NCBI GenBank assembly: GCA_023399055.1
Contig: JAEWQV010000017.1
Location: 1 to 64,000 of the forward strand
Reading direction: 5' to 3'
From: Bacillota bacterium
Lineage (GTDB): Bacteria; Bacillota; Clostridia; Lachnospirales; Lachnospiraceae
Length of the DNA stretch: 64,000 bases
The notes below the pieces were generated by a model that was given only the letters and a program-made list of their open reading frames with translations, was not told where the DNA came from and did no database searches. Positions 33,805 to 41,306 of the stretch are shown one piece after another. Position 1 is the first letter of the stretch; each line of letters opens with the position of its first letter. Both the position numbers and the translations under genes were made by a program.

Positions 33805-35958
33805 TTATTCCATATAACTCAAATAGTTCTTCAATGGAGTTATTACAGTGGGTTGATACGGTTCGCTTTGACTTAATACGGTACCACCATCCGTTGCCTG
33901 TGCAACAGTTATACTAACGTCAGTGATATCTTCTATCGGTATGGTCAAGGTATTCTCATCCACATAGGTAGTATCCTTAGCATCTTCACCAAAATAAACA
34001 ACACTACTTGGCGTAAAGTTTTCTCCGGAAATTATCAGTACATCCTGTTCTTCTGACACCTGATTAATCTTCACATCTAAAATTCCCATTTTCATCTGTG
34101 TCGGTTCGTAAGGATTCACTCCATCGAATACGTATTTATCACCGTAAAGCATATCATATTGAAGCATCTTAAGATCTTCTTCATAGGTAGGACTATTGCT
34201 AAGTCTCTGATGAAACTGTGTTAGAATTCCATCTTCATATCCGATCATTTCCATTACATAAGGACTTAACTGATAAGCATTTAAATCTTTTTGTTGTTTC
34301 TCCATCGGGAAGTTACTCCAGATAACATACTCTGTCTGAAATTTATTTGCGTTAATTACATCCTCTTCCTCGAAGGATAAAGGAGGTAGGTGGTCACCAT
34401 ATAATACAAGCACAGTTGGCTCATCGTAAGTGGAAAGTTTATCTACCAAACTTCCTACAAATTTGTCGGTTTCGTTTAATTGATTTACATAATATTGAAT
34501 TTCATTTAAGTGTGATTCTGATACTACAGCGTCTTCACTTTCAAGATATTCCTCTGAATTCTCTTTAGGAATACCTAATTCCAGTCTCTTATCTAGGTCC
34601 TCATATGCCCTAATAATATTTTCTTTTATTGGTGTATGCTGATAGATTCCGTGTGATTGAACTGTAATTGTATAAATAAAATCTCGTGCCTCATCAGCCT
34701 CAAGTGCCTTAAAGATTTCACCTTCTAAAACTTTATCTTTTGTCCATCCTGTAGGATTGCTCTCTCTTTCATTCATGTATTCAAGAGAAGCAAAATTATT
34801 AAAACCTAGCATTGGCAGTACTGCATTTCTTCTATAGAAGGTACCTGTGTTATTATGAAGGATTGAACTACGATATCCTCTTGCCGCAAGATCATAACAA
34901 ATACTTTCACTGGTGGTAGATTGCAAAATAGTACGATATGGATATTCACCAGTACCAAAGAAGTTGAGGCTCATGCTTGAAATAATCTCAAATTCTGTAT
35001 TTACTGTTCCTGCACCATAAGCTGGTACCGTTAGATATCCGTGAGAATAGTTTTCTTTTAAATTTGTAAAATTTGGTACTGGATTTTCAGAGAAGGAATA
35101 GTCCAGTAAATTGTTAACGTCAAAGAATGATTCTAGCTGTATCATAATAATGTTAGGTTTAATTTCAGCTTGCTCATCTTCCTGTGTTGTTATACCGTTC
35201 TCATCAACAAGGGTATCCTTTGATGCATTTTTAATATTCTGTAAAATTCTATCAATTTCTTCTTTCGAGTAATTATCCGGTTTGCTAATACCACGTTCAA
35301 TTACACTGTTTGAGAAGCAATAAGCAAAACCATAATCCTCATAAGCATCTGGAAGATTATCAAAATCCTCAGAAAGAGCACTCACCTTCAAAGCAAAAGT
35401 TGATAAGAAAATCATCGATACTGAGGTTACACCTATGATTAGTAAAGGAAGTCTAAACTGAATTTTATATTTCTTAAATTTCCTGAACATAAATAGCATT
35501 ACTGCAACAACTGACAGAAGTACCACTGAGATTAAAACCATCTTCACTGTATCCAAATATACGGATATAATACTAAACACTGATTTTAACAGGTAGAAAT
35601 CCATCGCTGTCAACGGGGTGGAGCGGTAGCCTAGAATAATAAAGTTTGCAATACCAAGTCCTAACCATATTACCGTGAATAACACCAAAGTAAAATTACG
35701 TTTCGGAAAGAGCATGGAGATTGTTAACGTAAATAATACAATCAAAATATTAAAAAGAAACATTACAGGATTTTCAATAATAAAATAAAAGCCTTGTGTT
35801 ATGGAACGACGACTTAGCATCTCAATTAATAACACTATAATTGAAGATAAACCAATAAGGCTTAAAATTGTATGCTTATCTAGTAGTTTTTGAAAAGGGC
35901 TTTGAGCAGTTGCCCTTTCATCTGTCTTATTAATTCTGTTTTTATTCTTAAATGACAT
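33805..35958 (-). CDS. LTA synthase-family membrane sulfatase-fold protein with C-terminal IPT-like domain
   Basis: Five N-terminal membrane helices (about 30-195) precede an extracytoplasmic alkaline-phosphatase/sulfatase fold. The metal-site segments are MIQLESFFDV near 268, GAGTVNTEFE with the presumed nucleophile Thr near 320, and LYGDHLPPL near 530. This is the plan of LtaS and related glycerol-phosphate transferases. The C-terminus (about 615-700, IINQVSEEQDVLIISGENFT type) looks like an IPT/TIG immunoglobulin-like domain, which LtaS lacks. It probably adds polyol-phosphate or related groups to a surface polymer. The exact polymer is not deducible. Confidence 0.85.
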   Translation of the reverse strand: MSFKNKNRINKTDERATAQSPFQKLLDKHTILSLIGLSSIIVLLIEMLSRRSITQGFYFIIENPVMFLFNILIVLFTLTISMLFPKRNFTLVLFTVIWLGLGIANFIILGYRSTPLTAMDFYLLKSVFSIISVYLDTVKMVLISVVLLSVVAVMLFMFRKFKKYKIQFRLPLLIIGVTSVSMIFLSTFALKVSALSEDFDNLPDAYEDYGFAYCFSNSVIERGISKPDNYSKEEIDRILQNIKNASKDTLVDENGITTQEDEQAEIKPNIIMIQLESFFDVNNLLDYSFSENPVPNFTNLKENYSHGYLTVPAYGAGTVNTEFEIISSMSLNFFGTGEYPYRTILQSTTSESICYDLAARGYRSSILHNNTGTFYRRNAVLPMLGFNNFASLEYMNERESNPTGWTKDKVLEGEIFKALEADEARDFIYTITVQSHGIYQHTPIKENIIRAYEDLDKRLELGIPKENSEEYLESEDAVVSESHLNEIQYYVNQLNETDKFVGSLVDKLSTYDEPTVLVLYGDHLPPLSFEEEDVINANKFQTEYVIWSNFPMEKQQKDLNAYQLSPYVMEMIGYEDGILTQFHQRLSNSPTYEEDLKMLQYDMLYGDKYVFDGVNPYEPTQMKMGILDVKINQVSEEQDVLIISGENFTPSSVVYFGEDAKDTTYVDENTLTIPIEDITDVSITVAQATDGGTVLSQSEPYQPTVITPLKNYLSYME

Positions 35959-36277
35959 ATCTATCTCAACTCACTTTTCTTGATAATGGTTTTACGGTTT
36001 ACATTTCATAAATTATTCACATAGTTCTTACATCAGCAAGATTATATCACTCAAATTTTTATTCGTCAAATTAAACTAACATTAAAATTCATTAGAATTA
36101 TAAATATTTTACATTATTTATTATAATAACCCGATAAGAGAATTAAATGTAACTATATTAGTCTTTCTTTCACATAAATGTTCCTAGTGCATTGTTCCTA
36201 GCTGGTTCCTTATATTTTAAAGGGGTGTGCTCACTTACTATATGTTCTAAATAACAGGAAAATGTATTTGAAAACGC

Positions 36278-36319
36278 AAAAAAATACCAGCTATGGTAAT
36301 TTATCAGCTGGTATTTATT
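36278..36319 (-). terminator. Terminator of the terC gene
   Basis: AAATACCAGCT and AGCTGGTATTT pair around a 13-nt loop; seven U follow on the minus transcript. The rest of the 378-nt gap 35959-36336 is AT-rich leader and promoter space of the LTA synthase-like gene without a confident motif. Confidence 0.8.
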
Positions 36320-36336
36320 ACATATAATATCTTTAG

Positions 36337-37179
36337 TTATTTGGGGCCGCTCTCCAAAGCAATATTTTTTGTAAATGCTAAAGAAGCAATGATACTAAGT
36401 GCTAATATAGAGAAAATAATAACCAAGGACATCTCTACTGGTATGTGGATATCAAAGAATAATACAGCTAATTTTACACCGGTAAAAGTTAATATTAATG
36501 CCACACCATATTTCACATACTTAAACTTCTCATGAAGCTTACCAAGTAAGAAATACATATTACGAAGCCCAAGAATTGCAAATATATTGGAGGTATACAC
36601 GATAAATGTATCCGTTGTTATTGAGAAAATTGCCGGGATTGAATCAATCGCAAATAAAATGTCAGTAAACTCAATTAAAATAAGGATTGCAAATAAAGGT
36701 GTTGCATAAAGTAATTTATTTTTTTTAACAAAGAATTTTTCACCATGGAGTTGGTCTGTTACAGGAATAACCTTTCCTAACAACTTTATAATTTTACTAT
36801 CTTTTACATTGTCTTCCTCTTCCTTCTTAAGCATCATTTTTACACCGCCTATGATAAGAATGGCACCAAATATATAAAGCACCCAGTGGAACATATTAAC
36901 AATTGTAATTCCAAGTAATACGAAAATAAATCTTAAGACAATGGCACCTGCAATACCATAATTTAATACCCTTCTCTGGTGTTCTGGTTTAATTCCAAAG
37001 CTGGAAAATACCATTATAAACAAAAACAGGTTATCAATACTAAGGCTTTGTTCAATTACATATCCTCCAAGGAATTCAAATGCCTTTTGTTGCCCCATAA
37101 TAATATAGATACCCAAATTAAAACATAATGCTAAACCAACCCAAAACCCTACCCATGATAATGCATTCTTTGTTGACAA
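36337..37179 (-). CDS. TerC/Alx-family integral membrane protein
   Basis: The 280-residue protein has about eight membrane helices and the TerC motifs EQSLSIDNLFLFIMVFSSF, with Asp in a helix, and IEFTDILFAIDSIPAIFSITTD in the second half. TerC/Alx proteins export Mn2+ or help metallate secreted enzymes. The start is TTG behind AAGGAGG. The 170-nt leader contains a candidate yybP-ykoY manganese riboswitch, which agrees with a metal-export role. It lies next to a laccase gene but on the opposite strand. Confidence 0.88.
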   Translation of the reverse strand: MSTKNALSWVGFWVGLALCFNLGIYIIMGQQKAFEFLGGYVIEQSLSIDNLFLFIMVFSSFGIKPEHQRRVLNYGIAGAIVLRFIFVLLGITIVNMFHWVLYIFGAILIIGGVKMMLKKEEEDNVKDSKIIKLLGKVIPVTDQLHGEKFFVKKNKLLYATPLFAILILIEFTDILFAIDSIPAIFSITTDTFIVYTSNIFAILGLRNMYFLLGKLHEKFKYVKYGVALILTFTGVKLAVLFFDIHIPVEMSLVIIFSILALSIIASLAFTKNIALESGPK

Positions 37180-37215
37180 CGAAAAATCCTCCTTAATTAT
37201 GAGTACTTCTAATTC

Positions 37216-37352
37216 AGGGATGTGCTGCCAATAATAGCAGTCATATCGATGGCAATCTGAAGCTGTTCCTTCGAACGAATTAAGAATAGTTGATATATCT
37301 TATGCTGAAAAAAGTGTCAGCATGCTGACACTTTTTAGCTACTCCCTTTTAA
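37216..37352 (-). ncRNA. Candidate yybP-ykoY (Mn2+) riboswitch in the terC leader
   Basis: Read on the minus strand, AAAAGGGAGTAGC (37352-37338) is the hallmark 5' segment of the class. A closed GC-capped long hairpin (about 37309-37338) follows, and then TCAGCATAAGA, close to the conserved UCAACAUAC. A distal AUCCCU near 37216 can pair with AGGGA to close P1. TerC-family genes are common targets of this riboswitch. The 3' half (P3/P4) matches less clearly by eye, hence the moderate confidence. The class and its Mn2+ ligand are established knowledge; its presence here is inference. Confidence 0.6.
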
Positions 37353-37359
37353 CTTTTTT

Positions 37360-37389
37360 AGTATATCATGTCAAAAATCAGCATGGCAA
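37360..37389 (-). promoter_or_regulatory. Promoter of the terC riboswitch transcript
   Basis: TTGCCA (37384-37389), 18-nt spacer, TATACT (37360-37365) on the minus strand. The start site would fall at about 37353, directly at the 5' edge of the aptamer. The rest of 37390-37571 up to the laccase gene shows no clear element. Confidence 0.6.
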
Positions 37390-37571
37390 TGGTTATATAA
37401 ATCACAAAGTTGCCCAGTACCATTACAGAAAATCTGACATATTATGATATTAGGTACAGTACATTTGGTGCTTGTTTTCCTTAATAAAACCACACAATTT
37501 TACAATTTTAGTACCATAATAAATGTTATCTATTATACCTATTAATTAAATTTGAAGAAAGGATAAATCCT

Positions 37572-39200
37572 ATGGCACTCACTAAGTTTGTAGATGCCCT
37601 ACCAATTCCGAAAGTTCTAAAGCCAATGAAAAAAGAAAACGATACTTCCTATTATAAAGTTGTTATGAAGGAATTTAAACAAAAACTCCATCGTGATTTA
37701 CCCCCCACTACTTTATGGGGTTATGATGGTATGTACCCAGGCCCGACAATTGTCACAAATCGAGGCGAAAAGGTAAAAGTAAAATGGGAAAATAATTTAC
37801 CCGTTTCAAGTCATCTCCTCCCTGTAGATACAACCGTTCACGGTGCAGGTCCAGATACTCCACGAGTTAGAACCGTCGTTCACTTGCATGGAGCTCATGT
37901 TGCCCCAGATAGTGATGGTTACCCGGAATCCTGGTATACCAATGATTTTCAAATTGTTGGCCCAACCTTCAAAAATAAAGTTTACGAATACACTAACGAT
38001 CAACGTGCCACTACAATGTGGTATCACGACCATGCAATTGGAATTACCCGATTAAATGTATATGCGGGTCTTGCTGGCCTATATCTACTTCATGATAAGC
38101 TGGAGCAAAGTCTAAATCTGCCTAGAGGTGAATATGACATTCCTCTCCTGGTTCAAGATAAGACCTTCCAGGCAAATGGCGATTTATTCTACCCAGCACA
38201 GCCTGCAAATCCATCACCAACTTTACCAAATCCATCAATTGTACCCGCTTTCTTCGGTGACACTATTCTTGTTAACGGTAAAGTATGGCCTTATCTGGAG
38301 GTAGAGCCGAGAAAATACCGTTTTCGTTTTTTAGATGGGTCAAATGATAGATTTTATAATTTTACCCTGGATGCAGGTGTGGGCGAACAACTTCCGCCAT
38401 GGCTGCAAATTGGTACGGATGGCGGACTATTAGAGCGTCCGGTTCCATTAAGTCAATTAACTATGGCTCCTGCAGAACGTGCCGATGTCATTATCGATTT
38501 TAGTAAGTTTGCAGGAAAGACAATACTCCTTAAAAATTCACAAGCACCTGTTGATCCTGAAACCACCGGACAAATACTGCAATTTAGAGTTACCCTACCG
38601 CTTTCCTGCCCTGACACAAGTGCAGTGCCTAGCTTTTTAAGCCCTATTCAACCCCTAAAGGAAAATGATGCAGTAAAAATACGTGATATGTTTTTTAGAG
38701 TTACCCTGGACCAATACAATCGCCCTCATTTTATGCTAAATGGCTTAATGTGGGATGATCCTGTGACAGAAAAACCTGTGCTGGGAACCACAGAGGTTTG
38801 GAATATTATTAATTCCGGACTCGGAACACACCCTATTCATATCCATCTAATACAGTTCCAAATTATTAGCCAGCAACCATTTGATGTTGCGCTTTATAAT
38901 TCCACTGGGGAGCTTGTATTTACAGGGCCACCGCTTCCTCCACCTCCAAATGAACAAGGCTGGAAGGATACCGTACGATGCCCACCTGGCTTGGTTACAA
39001 AACTAATTATGCACTGGGATGGTTTCCCTGGCGCATATGTATGGCATTGTCATATTCTTGAGCATGAGGATTATGATATGATGCGACCAATTGAAGTAGA
39101 AAAGAATTGCTTCTGGACAAAATGCAAGAAAATACTGGATAGCGAGAAATTGCTTAAGAACATCTTTAATTACGGCAGTCAAAAAACAAAAGAAGAATAG
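37572..39200 (+). CDS. CotA-type multicopper oxidase (laccase/bilirubin oxidase)
   Basis: All copper ligand motifs are present: HLHGAHVAPDSDG near 100, WYHDHAIG near 150, GTHPIHIHLIQFQI near 415 and YVWHCHILEHEDYDMM near 490, the last with type-1 copper Cys/His/Met. The 542-residue length and the lack of a signal peptide match Bacillus CotA, an outer spore-coat laccase assembled from the mother cell. It oxidises phenolic or bilirubin-like substrates with reduction of O2 to water, unusual for an anaerobe. AAAGGAT lies before the ATG. A small gene follows after 50 nt. Confidence 0.9.
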   Translation: MALTKFVDALPIPKVLKPMKKENDTSYYKVVMKEFKQKLHRDLPPTTLWGYDGMYPGPTIVTNRGEKVKVKWENNLPVSSHLLPVDTTVHGAGPDTPRVRTVVHLHGAHVAPDSDGYPESWYTNDFQIVGPTFKNKVYEYTNDQRATTMWYHDHAIGITRLNVYAGLAGLYLLHDKLEQSLNLPRGEYDIPLLVQDKTFQANGDLFYPAQPANPSPTLPNPSIVPAFFGDTILVNGKVWPYLEVEPRKYRFRFLDGSNDRFYNFTLDAGVGEQLPPWLQIGTDGGLLERPVPLSQLTMAPAERADVIIDFSKFAGKTILLKNSQAPVDPETTGQILQFRVTLPLSCPDTSAVPSFLSPIQPLKENDAVKIRDMFFRVTLDQYNRPHFMLNGLMWDDPVTEKPVLGTTEVWNIINSGLGTHPIHIHLIQFQIISQQPFDVALYNSTGELVFTGPPLPPPPNEQGWKDTVRCPPGLVTKLIMHWDGFPGAYVWHCHILEHEDYDMMRPIEVEKNCFWTKCKKILDSEKLLKNIFNYGSQKTKEE

Positions 39201-39250
39201 GTTCCACCTAACGCTGCAATGAATATAAATATAACAGGAGGTGATTAACA

Positions 39251-39475
39251 ATGCCCTGGCAAATGAAATTGCAGTATCTGATTAATCAACCCGTTGGTGT
39301 TTCTCTGGTGAATGGTCAGGGAGTTTCCGGCATTCTTTGCAGCGTTACGAATGGAGAAATCTATTTAATTGAGTATTTATATCAAACACAGTTTGCAACG
39401 AAACACTATCCATTCAGTCAAATACAGGATATTAACCCCTATCCCAGGTGTTACAATCCCGGAAGACTTTATTGA
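39251..39475 (+). CDS. Small protein with Sm-like strand pattern, laccase partner
   Basis: The 74-residue product (MPWQMKLQYLINQPVGVSLV...) follows the laccase gene by 50 nt with AGGAGGTG 6 nt before the ATG. It has a pattern of five short strands (VGVSLVNGQGVSGILCSV, GEIYLIEYLY, ATKHYPFSQIQDI) reminiscent of Sm/Hfq-type or YlzJ-like small beta folds seen in coat-related proteins, then a Cys-Asn-Pro-Gly tail. No catalytic motif is visible. Context suggests a spore-coat or laccase-associated role, which is a guess. Between it and the convergent Ldt gene (39476-39621) I see no gene I can support. Confidence 0.6.
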   Translation: MPWQMKLQYLINQPVGVSLVNGQGVSGILCSVTNGEIYLIEYLYQTQFATKHYPFSQIQDINPYPRCYNPGRLY

Positions 39476-39621
39476 CATTCCCATACAAAGGAGAACAAAT
39501 AGAAATAGAGCGAGAACAGTTTCCTGTACCTGATTACATCAAATGGTCAAGCGGAAGCTGTTCTCTTTACCTTCCTTATTTTGTACAAGCAAACGTTATG
39601 TTAGCTAGGTTTAGCTGCAAT

Positions 39622-41016
39622 CTACTCTTCATAGCAAATAATTGGTATACCCGGTTCAATATTTTCAAATATTTTTTTAGCCACATACTTAGGGGCGTTA
39701 ACACAGCCATGGGAACCTCTAGTCTTATAAATCACACCACCAAAGGCGTAACGCCAAGTAGCATCATGTATACCAATATTCCCATAGAACGGCATCCAAT
39801 AAGTAACCTCTGCCCGATAACCTGGTCCAGATAAAACAGATCCCTTCTGTTTATAATTAAGCATATACGCTCCAACTACTGTAGCATGACCTCTACTCGG
39901 ATTACCCGTTACAATTTGACCCTGTGTAATTAGCTTTCCAGCTTTGTAAAACCAAAGCATCTGCCTTGTAATATTAATCTCTACATAGGTATCTCCAATT
40001 TCATTTCCTTCTCTGGATAGTGCTCTCTGTATGTAAACAGGTTCACGGCTTATAACCTCTCCTTTTTCAATATTTTCCCGTAATACCTTTTGCTCCTCCT
40101 CTTTATTAATCTTCCACCCATAGAGGCCTCCTTTGATTGTAACCAGCTTTCCTGTTGAGGCTCTGAATTCTCTATCAACACCTACGGTATCATATTTTTT
40201 ACCTAATGCTTTGACATATTCCTTAAGAGCTGTCTTATTAATTTCTACATCCAACTCTTCATTGACCACCAGCCAAAGGTTAATTGCCTTTCCATCTAAC
40301 ACCTCGCTTTTGTCCTCGAACAGATAGGTTATTTGTGCTGATACATATCGATTTAAGAGATTCGCTGTTTGTAACGTCTTCTTTGAGGACAGCGTAAATT
40401 TCGGATTTTCATAACAACCTTCCTCACTTAGATTCAATCTTCTATTACCGGACATAATGTGATTTTGTATGCTGCTAATCAATTTTCCTTTTATTAACTT
40501 AGTACCATTAATTTCTTCTTCTATTTCATAGTAGCCGTTATTGTATTGAAAACTTACATTTTTAGGTTCAATATAATTCTCGTTGATACATTTTAATTGT
40601 TCAATGCTTCGGAGCAATTCATCCTTATTAAACTGATACAAATTTTCTAGATTATAATGATAAGTTCCAAATACGGACATAATCCATTTTGGTTTACTCT
40701 GGTTATAAAGTAATTGCTTCAGTTGGTTATTCTTTTGATAGCTTAAACCGATTTGCTGCCTGGTTATCTTTTCATTACCGGTGCGCCCCAAAAGCGTAAG
40801 TTCATAATCCTTAACATATTGCTCCAGAAGCTCTTCCGCTTCTGTATAAGATTTCAGTGAAACGTCCACTCCATTAATAATAGTATGAAAAAAATAATGT
40901 TTTGAAAAATACAAGGATATAAGGAAATAGATCAAAATCACCACAGAGATTATAATAATTAGTACCTCCAGTGCTTTTTGCCCTAGTTTTTTCTTAATAC
41001 TAGAAATACTGATCAT
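39622..41016 (-). CDS. Membrane-anchored L,D-transpeptidase (YkuD) with VanW-type peptidoglycan-binding domains
   Basis: An N-terminal membrane helix (about 15-38) anchors the 464-residue protein outside. Two repeats of the putative peptidoglycan-binding PG_binding_4 domain follow (about 45-330, e.g. GVDVSLKSYTEAEELLEQYV). The C-terminal YkuD domain (about 345-464) has IGIHDATW and the catalytic SHGCVNAP motif with Cys and His. Such enzymes form 3-3 cross-links in peptidoglycan or attach proteins to it, and resist most beta-lactams. The ribosome binding site is weak. It is monocistronic and convergent with the laccase pair. Confidence 0.92.
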   Translation of the reverse strand: MISISSIKKKLGQKALEVLIIIISVVILIYFLISLYFSKHYFFHTIINGVDVSLKSYTEAEELLEQYVKDYELTLLGRTGNEKITRQQIGLSYQKNNQLKQLLYNQSKPKWIMSVFGTYHYNLENLYQFNKDELLRSIEQLKCINENYIEPKNVSFQYNNGYYEIEEEINGTKLIKGKLISSIQNHIMSGNRRLNLSEEGCYENPKFTLSSKKTLQTANLLNRYVSAQITYLFEDKSEVLDGKAINLWLVVNEELDVEINKTALKEYVKALGKKYDTVGVDREFRASTGKLVTIKGGLYGWKINKEEEQKVLRENIEKGEVISREPVYIQRALSREGNEIGDTYVEINITRQMLWFYKAGKLITQGQIVTGNPSRGHATVVGAYMLNYKQKGSVLSGPGYRAEVTYWMPFYGNIGIHDATWRYAFGGVIYKTRGSHGCVNAPKYVAKKIFENIEPGIPIICYEE

Positions 41017-41157
41017 GGTTTGCTCGTTTCATTACCTATTTACTCTATCATATGTGGTTATTGTATATTTTATATGTTTGTCAATTATATTTAAATGCTT
41101 ACTAACAAATTATTTTTTTAGGATATATCTGTATAAAATAATATTTCTTTGCATAAC

Positions 41158-41195
41158 AAAACACTATGGGAATTTAAACATTCTCATAGTGTTTT
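41158..41195. terminator. Terminator downstream of the fused ABC gene
   Basis: AAAACACTATG and CATAGTGTTTT arms plus an inner GAAT/ATTC pair form a 16-pair stem with one mismatch, and flanking A/T runs could serve both strands. The 290-nt gap 41017-41306 holds nothing else that I can see. Confidence 0.7.
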
Positions 41196-41306
41196 CATAT
41201 TGTAATATTGTGGGATAATATAGCTTTTATTCTCATTCTATCCAGTAGTCATTTTTCTTTATCAGCTTTGCACTACTTCTTAATGATAATGTTCTTAAAC
41301 AATTCT

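Noticed and set aside
39448..39834. 128-codon plus-strand frame after the small laccase partner
   Set aside because: Most of it is antisense to the clear L,D-transpeptidase gene. The first 50 codons look slightly protein-like, but there is no convincing start or family.
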